Below the pieces are notes generated by a model. The model was not told where the DNA came from. It did not search any database and saw nothing but the letters and a program-made list of their open reading frames with translations. A stretch of 64,000 nucleotides of DNA from Eublepharis macularius (Eukaryota > Chordata > Lepidosauria > Squamata > Eublepharidae). Location: positions 14,676,552 through 14,740,551 of the forward strand of contig NC_072790.1 of assembly GCF_028583425.1 (NCBI RefSeq), in the 5' to 3' direction. Positions 9,743 to 21,122 of the stretch are shown here, piece by piece (positions within the stretch are counted from its first letter, which is position 1; each line of letters begins with the position of its first letter). A program made the position numbers and the translations under genes.

Positions 9743-12691
9743 GTGTCTCTGGTTCAGGATGGTTCATCTCAGAGAGATGAAGGGCTAGGTATAACACTTC
9801 TACAGGGAGATAGATTAGAGTTGTCAACTGAGATGGAGACAAACAGTGCAGATGACCTAACTACGTCTCGAGGCAAAGTGTGCCGGGGAAGTTACAGGTG
9901 TTTATATACAAATGCTAGAAGTGTCTGAGGTAAAATTGGGGAGCTGGAATGTTTAGTGTTGGGCGAATCCATAGACATTGTGGGCATATCAGAAACTTGG
10001 TGGGATGAGGAAAATCAGTGGGACACGGTGATTCCTGGATATAAATTATATCGGAAGGATAGGGAGGGAAGGGTTGGTGGTGGGGTGGCTCTATATGTCA
10101 GAGAAGGTATACATTCCAGTAAGATTGAGAAGGTAACTGAATTAGATTCGCTTCTGGAAATGCTATGGGTTGAAATTACGGGCCCAAATGGAAACTTAAC
10201 TGTGGGAGTTTGTTATCGCCCTCCAGATCAGAAAATAGAGGAGGATTATAAAATGATGACAGGATTAAAGATGGCTGCTAAACAAAAAAACTGTGTTGTA
10301 ATGGGTGATTTTAACTACCCACACATTGACTGGGCCAATGGGTGTTCGAATCGGGGGAGAGAAAGTGAGTTTCTAGACTGTCTCAATGACTGTGCTATGG
10401 AACAGATGGTTACAGAACCTACTAGGGGAGATGTGATCCTGGATTTGGTCCTCAGTAATGCTGAAGACCTGGTGAGAGATGTAAATGTGATTGCACCACT
10501 TGGGAACAGTGATCATAATGTTATTGAGTACAACATATGTATAAATAGGAAATTGCCAAATAAGACCAACACAGCCATGTTTAACTTCAAAAGGGGTAAC
10601 TTTTCTGAGATGAGGGGGTACGTGAAGAAGAAACTGAAAGGGAAAGTAAAAAAGGTCAAAACACTTGGGGAATCTTGGAGACTATTTAAAACTACAATCC
10701 TGGAAGCTCAAATTAAATATATACCGCTGGTTAGGAAAGGCACAAATAGGTTTAGGAAAAGGCCAGCATGGTTAACAAGCAATGTAATAGAAGCTGTAAA
10801 AGGTAAAAAGGATTCTTTTAGGCAGTGGAAAACTAGTCGGAGTGAGGTTGATAAAAAGGAGCATAAGCTGTGGCAAAAAAAGTGCAAGTCTGTGATCAGA
10901 CAGGCAAAAAGGGAATATGAGGAGCATATTGCAAAGAACATAAAGAAAAACAATAAACAATTCTTTAAATATATTAGAAGTAGGAAACCAGCTAGGGAGG
11001 CAGTGGGGCCCTTGGATGACCAAGGCGTAAAAGGATTACTAAAGGGTGATAGGGAAATGGCCGAGAAGCTGAATGCGTTCTTTGCTTCTGTCTTCACTGT
11101 GGAAGATAAGAAGTGCATGCCCACTCTGGAAGCACTGACTTTGGGAGGGGTTTTGAAAGACCTGAGTCACATTGAGGTGACGAGAGAGGAGGTTATGCGA
11201 CTGCTAGATAATTTAAAAACTGATAAATCACTGGGCCCAGATGGCATACATCCAAGAGTTCTGAAAGAACTCAAGTGTGAACTTGTAGATCTCCTCACAA
11301 AAATATGTAATCTGTCATTAAACTCTGCATCTGTTCCTGAGGACTGGAAGGTAGCTAATGTTGTCCCCATCTTTAAAAAAGGTTCCAGGGGAGATCCGGG
11401 AAATTACAGGCCAGTCAGCCTGACGTCAATACCGGGTAAGTTGGTGGAAACTATTATCAAAAATAAAATTAGTGGGCACATTGATGACCAAAAGCTGATG
11501 AGGAAAACTCAGCATGGGTTCTGTAAGGGAAGATCTTGTCTCACCAATCTGTTAGAGTTCTTTGAGGGAGTGAACAAACAAGTGGACAAGGGAGACCCGA
11601 TAGATATTGTTTATCTTGACTTCCAGAAAGCTTTTGACAAAGTTCCTCATCAAAGGCTCCTAAGTAAGCTCAGTAGCTATGGGATAAAGGGCCAAGTCCT
11701 CTTGTGGATCGAAAACTGGCTAATTAATAGGAAACAGAGAGTGAGTATAAACGGGCACTTCTCACAGTGGAGGGTGGTGAGCAGTGGGGTGCCACAGGGG
11801 TCGGTATTGGGTCCAATGCTTTTTAACTTGTTTATTAATGATTTGGAATTGGGATTAAGCAGTGAAGTGGCTAAATTTGCAGATGACACGAAATTGTTCA
11901 GGGTGGTGAAAGCCAGAGAGGATTGTGAGGCACTCCAAAGGGATCTGTCGAGGCTAGAAGAGTGGGCATCCATGTGGCAAATGAGGTTCAATGTAGCCAA
12001 GTGCAAAGTAATGCACATTGGAACCAAAAATCCAAAATATAAATACAAGTTGATGGGGTCTGAACTGGCGGAGACTGACCAAGAGAGAGATCTTGGAGTC
12101 ATGATAGATAACTCACTAAAAACGTCAGCACAGTGTGCGACTGCCATAAAAAAAGCTAATGCTATGCTAGGGGTTATTAGGAAAGGGATTGAAAACAAAT
12201 CAGCCGGTATCATAATGCCTCTGTATAAATCGATGGTGAGGCCTCATTTGGAGTACTGTGTACAGTTCTGGTCGCCACACCTTAAAAAAGATATCATAGC
12301 ACTGGAAAAAGCACAGAGAAGGGCAACTAAAATGATTAAAGGGTTGGAACACTTTCCCTATGAGGAAAGATTGAGGCGCTTGGGGCTCTTTAGCCTGGAG
12401 AAAAGATGACTGAGGGGAGACATGATAGAGGTTTACAAGATAATGCACGGGTTAGAGAAGGTAGAGAAAGATGTGTTTTTCTCCCTTTCTCACAATACAA
12501 GAACTCGTGGGCACTCTATGAAATTATTGAGCAGTCGGGTTAGAACAGACAGAAGAAAATACTACTTTACACAAAGGGTGATAAACACATGGAATTCGTT
12601 GCCACAGGAGGTGGTGGCAGCTACAAGCATTGCCAGCTTCAAGAGGGGACTGGACAAATATATGGAGCAGAGGTCCATTAGTGGCTATTAG
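9743..12691 (+). pseudogene. CR1 ORF2: endonuclease-reverse transcriptase, interrupted by two TGA codons
   Basis: One continuous frame runs from 9743 to the stop at 12689-12691, apart from TGA codons at 9926-9928 and 12407-12409. The AP-type endonuclease shows ISETWW, VCYRPP, MGDFNYPHIDW and SDHNVIEY. The reverse transcriptase shows YRPVSLTSIPGKLVE, HGFCKGRSC, DFQKAFDKVPH, GVPQGSVLGP and catalytic FADDTKLF. The C-terminal part has LGVMIDNSL, YKSMVRPHLEYCVQFW and the last segment MIEVYKIMHGLEKV. Both TGA codons fall where related LINEs have arginine, which fits CGA-to-TGA decay at a methylated CpG (inference). The first lies near the endonuclease N-terminus and the second leaves the last about 95 residues untranslated, so this copy is unlikely to make full ORF2 protein. 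Confidence 0.9.
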
Positions 12692-12906
12692 CCACAGGAG
12701 ATAGATGGTATTCTCTTTGTGGGGAGGTGGTGCTCTGTTGTCTTGGTGCTGGAAGGAAGGCAGTGGGAGGGCTTCTGGTGTCCTGGCCTCACTGACAGTC
12801 CTTTAGATGGCACTGGATTTCTAGCCACTGTGTGTGACAGAATGCTGGACTGGATGGGCCACTGGCCTGATCCAACATGGCTTTGCTTATGTTCTTATGT
12901 TCTTAA

Positions 12907-13005
12907 GGATTTGCATTGAGTGGGACCTTAGAGACCAACAAGATTTTCAGGGTATAAGCTTTCAAAAGACAAAGTTCCTTTCAGCAGATACCTCAAATCC
13001 AGAGG
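12907..13005. mobile_element. Penelope-type terminal-repeat scrap
   Basis: The words GACCTTAGAGACCAACAAGA, TTTCAGGGTATAAGCTTTC and TCAGCAGATACC match the terminal-repeat pattern seen also at 27.28-27.39 kb and 61.37-61.46 kb. It is a short fragment abutting the CR1 tail. Confidence 0.5.
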
Positions 13006-13252
13006 GGGAAGGGAATAAGATTGCTCTCTTTGCCTCTTGCTTGAGTTGAGCTCTGCTTATGGAACAGAAAGGAGGAGTTATTTTGCCTCCTTCACGTTCC
13101 CTTCTGCAGCTGCCTAACCAGAGCAGCTCTTAGTACATGCAAGTCCCTCAGCCCAGGGAATAAACTTTCCCAGGATCAGAAATGGCCCTAGGCAGAGGGG
13201 AGGGTGGGAAAGAGTCTGCAATCCTTGTGCCTGAAGATCACATGATCCAACC

Positions 13253-13687
13253 CAGGGGTCATTTGGTAGAAAAAGAGCTGGAGGAACTCATTAGCATAAA
13301 TCATTAGCATATGCCATGCCCCTTGACAGCACCGGAAATGTGTCATTAGCATAACTGATTTGCATATGCCACACCCCCTGACATCACCTATCCTAGCTGT
13401 TTTGGACCTAATCCTGGCCATTCAGCACCAAAATTGGGCCCAAAATGGCAAAAAGGGGCTGAAAATGGCTAAAAAGGGGCCCAAAATGGTCAGGATCAGG
13501 CCGCTGCTGAGCGGGAGAGTGATCCACCACCTGTCAAGAGGCCCGATCCGGACCATTTCAGCCCCAATCCAGAACGAAACAGGCCCAAAATGGCTGAGAG
13601 TCAGGGGGCGGGGCCACCTGACATGTGACTTCTTTGAGGAACTGCCGGAACTGCGTTCCTGAGCATTCCCCCTCGAAATGAGCCCTG
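13253..13687. mobile_element. hAT MITE, complete, with 8-bp target duplication
   Basis: It starts CAGGGGTCATTT and ends AAATGAGCCCTG. The exact 8-bp duplication ATCCAACC lies at 13245-13252 and 13688-13695. The interior contains AAAATGG-rich repeats (GGGCCCAAAATGG) and the GGGGCCACCTGAC segment shared with 4.86-5.23 kb. No transposase is present. Confidence 0.85.
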
Positions 13688-13921
13688 ATCCAACCCATTT
13701 TGTGGAGACTCCCACAATTTTTGCTGGGTCACATCAATGGAGCAACCATTTTGTCATTGCTCCCCCCATGGCAGCCATTTTGTGGTGGTGTCCATACATC
13801 ATCTTAAATTTCCAAAGATACCCTTGAGATCTTCTAGGGTTGGGACCCCTGGTCAAAAAGTTCTTAGGAATAGGAACTCAACTGACATTTTACTGTTAGC
13901 AACTGTGTACTAATTCCATGA

Positions 13922-14090
13922 TGTATGTGCTGTCAAGTTGCAAGCGACTTATGACAACCCCAGCAAGGGGCTTTCAAAGCAAGTAAGATACTCAGGCCCA
14001 CCAAGATCTTTTATCCTTTCGGTGGGCCTGTAAGACAGAGATGTTCCGCCAGTACCATATCCATCCGGTGAGCCTCCCTACCGGTCTCCT
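13922..14090 (-). mobile_element. SINE 3'-domain fragment
   Basis: The segment GTCAAGTTGCAAGCGACTTATGACAACCCC...GGGGCTTTCAAAGCAAG matches, in general pattern, the non-5S body of the 5S-derived SINEs at 46.2-46.5 and 50.4-50.6 kb. The head region is missing. Confidence 0.45.
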
Positions 14091-14274
14091 GTTTGGGGGA
14101 GGGGGCAGGTTATAGTCACCCCGGTCCCCCTATGTGACCAGAATTACAATTTCCTCTTCCCCCCCCCCCCACCCATGGCAGGGGTGGTTGGTATGGAGTG
14201 CTACCTTGGGAATAGTATTTTACTGTATTTTATGATTGTTATGATGATATGGTTTTATTAGTATTTTAATCAAA

Positions 14275-14830
14275 AAGAGTCCAGTAGCACCTTTAAGACT
14301 AACCAACTTTATTGTAGCATAAGCTTTCGAGAATCACAGTTCTCTTCGTCAGATGCATGGAGGGCAAGAAGAAACTGGTCAGATATATAGGTGGAGAGGG
14401 GAGGGAGGAGTAGATGCAAACAGCTCCTTCTGATATGGAGATCAGTTTGCTTCTGTTAAGGAAGTCAGTTACTTCTGATAATGAGATAACCATTCATAGC
14501 CTCTATTCAATCCCAGCCTGGCTGAGTCAAATTTACATATGAATTCCAATTCAGCAGGTTCTCGTTGGATTTTGTTTTTGAAAGGTTTCTGTTGAACTAC
14601 AGTGACCTTTAAGTTTTTGATGGAATGTCCTGGTAGATTGAAGAGTTCTCCCACTGGTTTCTGGATGTTGCTATTTTTAATGTCAGATCTGTGTCCATTT
14701 CTTCTTTTGTGCAGAGGTTGGCTGGTTTGTCCAATGTACAGAGCAGATGGACATTGTTGGCACATGAGGGCATATATGTGCCAACAATGTGCCAACAATG
14801 CCTCCATGTGATAGAGGAGTAAGAGAATTA
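14275..14830 (-). mobile_element. Penelope-like element 3' part with GIY-YIG endonuclease, minus strand
   Basis: The minus frame 14469-14843 encodes ALYIGQTSQPLHKRRNGHRS, then KPVGELFNLPGHSIKNLKVTVV and a C-terminal CKFDSARLGLNRGYEW. This matches the GIY-YIG region and tail of Penelope-like retroelements. The 3' untranslated part at 14275-14360 contains AGTCCAGTAGCACCTTTAAG and TAAGCTTTCGAGAATCACAG, words widespread in reptile Penelope copies. It is 5'-truncated. Confidence 0.75.
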
Positions 14831-15380
14831 CGTGCACACACATCCATTTCTTTTCTCATTCACAAGCAAGCGAGATTAGAGGTGCCACAAACTTCAGGTG
14901 AACATGGTCAGCAGAGGAACAGACTGTTGTCAACAGCTGTGGTCACTCATGAACTAAACTGCCTCACCACCATCCAAGATGAACAAATTTTGAAGATTAA
15001 TATACAACTTAAACCAGAAGCTTTTTTATTGGAACTAATGGACAAACAGCTGGAAATCAATTCTGGCACCTTGTTTTTATATATGACTAGCTTGATGCCC
15101 GTGCTTCACTACGGCATGTAACTATTTTAAATCCAGTTATAATACTTATGGGTATGTAACATTTTTTGGTTTGTGGGGTTTTGCTTCATCCCCCTGCAAA
15201 ACTATTTTTGATAAAATAAGAAATTGCTAGATTCTCACAGTGTTGTAATAATCTATAGTCACACTCCACTAGTTCCCAGTTTTCATTTTCCTTTGCACAG
15301 TTGGAAATTGTCAGCTGCATAAAAAGTAAGCCTCTATCCCTTTTCATTGTGGTGTTAGAAAAGAAAAGATGTGGGCTGCA
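14831..15380. other. No gene seen; repeat-end signature near 15.09 kb
   Basis: No coding segment is recognised. ACTAGCTTGATGCCCGTGCTTC near 15087-15108 looks like the terminus of a dispersed reptile repeat whose family I cannot name. Confidence 0.4.
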
Positions 15381-15570
15381 TCTTTTCTTATATACTGCAA
15401 CACAAAGTGCTAGATATTTTTTTTAAAAAAAAAAGAAAGCTGGGAAGCTGGTATTGATATAATGTTATAGCAATCTGTCAATTACTGATTTTTTTTAAAA
15501 AAAGAAAAGTCTGAAAAAGTCCTCCAGTGTGTGCGAGTGTGTGTGGGTGTGGGTGGAGGGGGAGAGAATT
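15381..15570. repeat. Low-complexity A/T runs and (GT)n-rich tract
   Basis: T/A homopolymer runs lie near 15418-15440 and 15490-15503, followed by GTGTGCGAGTGTGTGTGGGTGTGGGTGG at about 15527-15556. Confidence 0.7.
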
Positions 15571-16976
15571 GCAGCGGAGGCAAGGAAAATAGCCCTGATG
15601 TGTATGGGACCTAAAAAATCCCCACTTTCCCATCTACATGGCATTAGAACGCACCTTGTCACTAATCCTTTAAAAAAGGTCATCCCAAGTCGGGTCCAGA
15701 AAAGACAGCAGTAAAGCAGGGAGGGGGGCAGGGCTGAAGCAGGATGAATAGAGAGTAACACCATGTGGATTCTCTCCCCAAAAGTATTGCTATCAGGAAG
15801 CCAAGGTGGAGCAAAACATCCATGTGAAAACAACCAGTTTGTTATATTCTACCTCACCTACTGGTCTGATGCCCAGCCTAGAGGACCCAGCCAGGGAACC
15901 CCAAAAGTTCCAACTACATGTACAACTCAGACTTTGTGAATCCCCTGAGATCAACAGTGACTGTGCACAGTAGGAGAAAAGGGGCAAGGTTCTGGTAACT
16001 CTCTTAGCAGCCCCCAGGCACTTCCGACAACAGAAGGAAGCAGCCTAGGGGCTCTCAGATCAGCTTCCACCCCACTTTAAATTTAGGTGATTCTCCAGAA
16101 TCAGGTTTTCTGATAGCCTTAATGCAGGATAGGATCTAGCAGGTATTCAGCTTTATCACAGATCCCTCACGTACCCAGAGACAACTATCTGTCACTCCCA
16201 GTATTTTGTTCATTTATCACTGCCTCACCTTATGATCAGCATGTTGCAGATTGTGAACGTCTGTACTAGCTGACAGCCCCATCCTGAACATTCTCCTGCC
16301 TGACAGTTAACTTTAAATTGTTAGTCCCTGGCAGTTAGGTCCCTTCAAGTTCTCCACAGTTAACACACATGTGTTCCAGTTGAAGCAATTTCATTAGAGA
16401 TCTATGCAGTCCAAGGTGTTCACACAAAGGTAGCAATTGGCAGAAGTGACAATTCAAACAAAGGCATTACTAATTATAGGGAAACTTCCCACCCTTTGGG
16501 TCCATTGACATTCTGGCATGAAAACCCAAAGAAGTTACATGGGAATGGATTAGTTTAGTTTTGGTGGGATAGAATTCCAAGTCAAATGCCAGATCCTAGA
16601 TTTAACCAGGCCTTGACCTGATAGCTCTTGTTACAAGTACCAAGGCTAGTTATCCCTCTCACCTATGACGGTTTATCCTGTAAGGCGAGAGAAATTATTT
16701 ATAAACGCTGGCACCTTCTGTCAGATATCCCAAGATGTAATCAAAAGTTGTTGTTTGCCTTTAAACATTCAAAAAATTAAGGGATAGGCTGGTACGTAGT
16801 AGTTACAGAACTACACCTTTTACATTTTTCGCTTTAGGAGGAGAAACATTGAGAGATCATTTGTTTGAAGATTAATTCATTTGAAAACTCTATGTGTCTT
16901 GGGAGATATTATATCAAAAATTTCATCAATTGTAATACTAGAAGAATAATGTATGCAGTATAATGTCCTTGGTATG
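15571..16976. other. No gene or clear repeat seen
   Basis: A stretch of about 1.4 kb with no recognisable domain on either strand. It lies on the 3' side of the minus-strand Gypsy relic and could include its flanking parts, but I could not find LTR termini. Confidence 0.4.
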
Positions 16977-17087
16977 ATTGCAAGAACAGTTAGAAAAAGG
17001 GTTCGGCAGAAGACAAAGTTCTTGAGTAAAAAGCAATCAGGGTCTCCCGGCTGTCTGGTAGGCAGTGACTCAAGACTGCACCAATGC
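16977..17087. repeat. 111-bp direct repeat, copy 1
   Basis: The segment begins ATTGCAAGAACAGTTAG and ends CACCAATGC. It is repeated at 17290-17400 with one difference that I see. The two copies bracket the Penelope terminal repeat. Confidence 0.9.
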
Positions 17088-17289
17088 ACTGTACAGGATG
17101 ACTCAGCTCAGTCCCACCCCTCCTGAGTAGATATAAATGACCTGCCACATCTTTTCCACACTGTGACACTGAGAGATCTCTATCTTTTGGTGCTACACCT
17201 CTGAAGATGCCAGCCACAGCTGCTGGCGAAACATCAGGAACTACAATGCCAAGACCACGGCAATACAGCCCGGAAAACCCACAACAACC
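17088..17289 (+). mobile_element. Penelope terminal repeat (pLTR) insertion
   Basis: The sequence from CAGGATGACTCAGC through CCACACTGTGACACTGAGAG and GCCAGCCACAGCTGCTGGCG to the end ACCCACAACAACC matches the right terminal repeat of the Penelope unit at 49043-50294. It is a 5'-truncated insertion within the Gypsy relic. Confidence 0.85.
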
Positions 17290-17400
17290 ATTGCAAGAAC
17301 AGTTAGAAAAAGGGTTCGGCAGAAGACAAAGTTCTCGAGTAAAAAGCAATCAGGGTCTCCCGGCTGTCTGGTAGGCAGTGACTCAAGACTGCACCAATGC
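17290..17400. repeat. 111-bp direct repeat, copy 2
   Basis: Second copy of the segment at 16977-17087. It directly follows the Penelope terminal repeat and then continues into the Gypsy RNase H region. Confidence 0.9.
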
Positions 17401-18690
17401 CATAGGGTGACGCATCGCACGTCAGGATTAAGGGTTTCTGCTCATCAAAGTGCACCAGTACACGACGACTGCAGTTGTATGGCAGCTTGGAATGCTTGAT
17501 CACAGCAACGGCCCCAATGCCACACAGCCTGCTTGTCCACTAAATGGTGTAAGGGTTCCGCTATGGCTGCTTTGTGTGGTAGGAAGGAGTGGTAAAAATT
17601 CAAAAGTCCCAGGAATGCCTGTAGTTCCTGCTTTGACTGAGGTGTCGTCGCGTCATGGATGGCCTTAACCTTAGCCGGTGTTGGGTGGAGTCCACTTGCA
17701 TCAATCTGAGGAGCCCCCAAAACACATTTCTCATGCTTGACCCTTTCAGCCCTGCGACAGCAAACCGAAGGAGGACCTCACGTAGCCGCTCTATCAGTTC
17801 CACTTTGGATTCAGCCACAATGAGTACACCATCAAAATAAGGGACAACCCCTGTAAGATTCTTTAAAGTATCTTTCACGAGACTCTGGAAAATACCTGGG
17901 GCTATGCTCACTGTGATGTGGAGGCATTTCCCCTTAAATGCCCCTCCCGGTGCATAACTATGTTCTGGGCATTGGCTGTTTCGTCATCCACCGGCAACTG
18001 TTGATATGTCTGGGCCAGGTCCAGCTTTGCAAAAATTTTTTCCCCCAGCCAGTGACGCTAAGAGGTGGCTGACTATGGGGACTGGAAATGCATATTGTTG
18101 TAGGGCCTTGTTAATGGTGCACTTATAATCTGCACAAATGCGGACGTCTCCATTTGTCTTAATCAGGGTCACAATAGGGGTCTCCCATCGAGCGTGGGGA
18201 ACTGGCTCTAGAATTTCTTGGTTAATCAAACAATCTAGTTCCGCATTGATGTTAGGCTTCAATGCAGAAGGACGTGCTGGGGTTTCAATCTGATAGGAGC
18301 CACCGTGGGGTCCAGGGCCAGCGAAATTGGGGTCCCAGTATACAAGGCCAGGCCTCCATCAAAAACAGATTTGAACTCCACAGATCTAGTCAAAACCTGA
18401 CATTTGCACTTGTTATATTCCTGCGACATAGATACCTAGCTTCTCAAACCAGTCCAATCCCAACAGGCTGGTGCGATGCCCAAGAGCTATCACTAGATGT
18501 AAAAACCCATCAAATTCTCGATACTTTACTAAGAATGTGCTGATTCCCCAAACTGGAACCTTGTTTCCCTGGAAATCGGCAAGCTGGGTGTCAAAACGTT
18601 CCAGCTCAGGACTGCCCCCGGGACACAAGGCCTTATCGATCTCTCACAAAATGGTGGAAAAGGCCAACCCGGAATCAACTTCCATCTCAC

Positions 18691-18777
18691 ATCTCGCAAC
18701 TTCCATCTCACAACTAAGTTGGTTTTGTGTTGCAGTTTGGGCACTCGGGCTCAAAAAGGTTCGCCATCACTGCCCTA
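18691..18777 (-). mobile_element. hAT-type element terminus
   Basis: Read on the minus strand from 18777 it begins TAGGGCAGTGATGGCGAACC and continues TTTTTGAGCCCGAGTGCCC, the terminus of a widespread hAT-type repeat. Only this end is present. Confidence 0.6.
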
Positions 18778-19009
18778 TGGCATTGTTGCCAGGCCTCAGT
18801 ATCCCATCTTTGTTGCCAATAATATGTATTGAGAGACTGGAAGGCAACTGTAGTGCTTCAAACAATCAACATTTATTTAACAAATAACCAGTAACAGGGA
18901 ACAACAACTGCAGCCCTCTCTAACTGGCTGTAACTGTGTTTTCACAGGCTCTCTCAACTCTGAGGAGAACTAGTGGCTCTGACCCCAAAACTACAGAGGC
19001 TCCAAAAGT
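18778..19009. other. No gene seen
   Basis: No recognisable feature between the hAT terminus and the Penelope scrap. Confidence 0.4.
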
Positions 19010-19100
19010 TCAAATACATAACAAAGGTTTTCAGGGTGCAAGACTTCGAGAGTCAGAGCTCCCTTCTTCAGATACCTTGGAACAGCTGGAACAGATAACA
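19010..19100. mobile_element. Penelope-type terminal-repeat scrap
   Basis: AGGTTTTCAGGGTGCAAGAC, TTCGAGAGTCAGAGCTCCC and TTCTTCAGATACCTTGG follow the same word order as the scraps at 12.91-13.00 and 27.28-27.39 kb. Confidence 0.5.
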
Positions 19101-19829
19101 ATGTGGCTGACCAGTTACTAACAGAAGCCAGTCAGCGGGAACACATCCTTATGTTTAGGATGTTTAGGGCCCTGTGCAAATGTTTAAAACCCACATCATA
19201 CGAACAGCCAGCCCTGGTATATAGGTGTCGGCAATGCTGCAAACTGTTTTAAAAAGTCATGGGGTGTAAAAAAACACAGATGCCAAAATGGCAATAGCAC
19301 TGTCCATGCATGCACAGACATCACAAAGGGGGAAAAACACACGTATCAGGCAGCATATTGGGTTGTCATAGCAACCCAGAACACTGTGTGAAAACGGTGG
19401 TGACAGCCATCAGGAACAGGCGAGAAGGGGAAGCAAAAGCCAGTTACAGCTTGCTCCCTGCACCTGCCTTCTTTTCCACTCCCTTTGCCAATACCACCCA
19501 GTAGGAGTGGAGAAAAGATGGGACGACCAGGTGGACCTGCAGGTGAGAAGCTGGCAGGGTGGAGGCTGGGGAAGGAGAAAGTGGATCCAGAACTGAGGCA
19601 GAAAGGGAGCCAGAAGAGGAGAACTGGGAATCACTCCCCTGTTGTTACTTACATTTTGTTACAATTTCATTGGCTCTCAGTTTGCTTCCAAGCTGAATTC
19701 AACATTCTAACAGTTTGGGACTTAGATTGCCTAATTTTGCACAAGCCTTACTTTTTCCGTTTATAACCCAGCCCACACTAAGTATTCATTTTATAGATTT
19801 TATTCATGTTACCTATAGTCAGACTTTCT
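19101..19829. other. No gene seen
   Basis: Non-coding as far as I can tell; the open frames at 19310-19766 have no family features. Confidence 0.4.
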
Positions 19830-20165
19830 CAACGAGACTCAAGATGGATTACACAGTGTGAGTCAGCGCAGTTCATACCAAAGGCATTTCAATAAGGCAT
19901 GTAAGGCACATTTGCAAAGATTTTTTAAAAACCATAAACATTCAATATTAGAGCGGAAGAAATGCTGAAAGAGGGCATAAGTAATTCTACAACTGACATA
20001 GTAAACAAGGATCGCATGTATAGCAATAGTAGTGGATCCTATGGTTCATCAATATTTACAGCAATAGTAATAAAGTCTGTGATGCCTCCCCATCCTTTTA
20101 CTGATGGATCTCTATGAGACCACTTCCTTACAGTACAGGCCTCCTGTCTGAGTAAAAAGCCTTTG
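19830..20165. repeat. Second copy of the dispersed repeat at 5.43-5.90 kb
   Basis: It shares GAAGAAATGCTGAAAGAG, GCATAAGTAATTCTA and CTGAGTAAAAAGCC in order with the earlier copy, which is interrupted by a MITE. Family not identified. Confidence 0.5.
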
Positions 20166-20235
20166 TGAATGCATTGTTTATGGAAGGCCATGGAAGGCTC
20201 ATGTGAATTCCACAGGCTTCCAGCGATGTCACTTC

Positions 20236-20910
20236 TAGACATGGGCATGAACAGAAAAAAAAATGAACATGGTGTTCGTTGCCATCCACAAACAATGAAC
20301 AACGAACATTGACGAACATGACTTGTTCACGAACATGTTCGTTGTTCATGGGGGCCAGCAGGCTCTCCTCCAGCCATCAAGATCCCTACCACACCACTCC
20401 CAGAAACCCTACCTGAGCAGGCAGCAGGAAATGTACCAATAATAAATAATAGCTTGGCCCAGAGCCTGGCAGCAGCCCTGAAACCTGAAGGGGTAGATCC
20501 CTACCGCACCACACACAAAGAAAATTCAAGCTCCAACGCACTCACCCTGTCTCTCTCTCAAAATGCTAACAGCAACTGTCTCTCCACTGTCTGCAAAACC
20601 AGAGCTGGGAGCCCCCCTCCCCCCAGCTTTTTGCTTCCTTGTAACAAATTTGGAGCTCCACACTTGAAAGGAAGACCAGCCTATTAAGCTTAGATTGGGG
20701 TTTCCAGGGCAACAGCAGGAGTTCAGACAGAGTCAGGCAGTCCCTGTCTCTGGTTGCCAACGGAATTGATTGCAGGTGCCAGACTGTCTGGCAACGACCA
20801 CCTGTTCGTTTAGAGTTCATTTAGAATGGGGCCTCATGAACAGCTTGTTCGCGAACAGCTGATTGGGCGTGGCTTTTTTTAGTTCGTATTGCTCTTTGTG
20901 CCCATCTGTA
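20236..20910. mobile_element. hAT MITE of the TAGACATGGGCA family, complete
   Basis: It begins TAGACATGGGCATGAA and ends TTTGTGCCCATCTGTA. The exact 8-bp duplication GTCACTTC lies at 20228-20235 and 20911-20918. The interior is rich in GAACA/TGTTC palindromic words (CACGAACATGTTCG). No transposase is visible. Confidence 0.85.
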
Positions 20911-21122
20911 GTCACTTCTAGTTTAAACTGGATGCAACAGTCACAGTTAGAAATGCTCCCCCAAATAGTGAAAACACTATGTTTTGGGCCAATTCCTAAA
21001 GAATCAGCTCCATAGAGACCCAAATTCCTTCTGGTTTAAACCAAAAGTGATGTTATCACGTGCATGAAAGAAAATAGGCAGTTCCCCCCTGCCCGGATAC
21101 CCCCTCCCTAGGTTATCTAGGG

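Larger units (their letters stand above)
8330..12906 (+). mobile_element. Near-full-length CR1 LINE
   Basis: The copy has a GC-rich 5' untranslated region, ORF1 (8805-9713), ORF2 (9743-12691) and a 3' end with the CR1-type tail repeat ATGTTCTTATGTTCTTA at about 12890-12906. ORF2 is colinear through endonuclease, reverse transcriptase and C-terminal region. It carries only two in-frame TGA codons that I can see, so this is probably a young copy. The 5' boundary is approximate, because a Penelope-like scrap (GTAGCTGTGTTGCCCTGCAG) lies at 8304-8330 just upstream. Confidence 0.92.
16977..18690 (-). mobile_element. Ty3/Gypsy pol relic, minus strand; fossil
   Basis: On the minus strand the order is a protease-like region, then reverse transcriptase (DYKCTINKALQQYAFPVP near 18.1 kb), then the connection to RNase H (KQELQAFLGLLNFYHSFLPH near 17.6 kb), then the start of RNase H. 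It belongs to a different Gypsy lineage from the one at 1-2827 and has several breaks. It is interrupted by a Penelope terminal repeat at 17088-17289 with a duplicated flank. No LTRs are identified. Confidence 0.85.
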
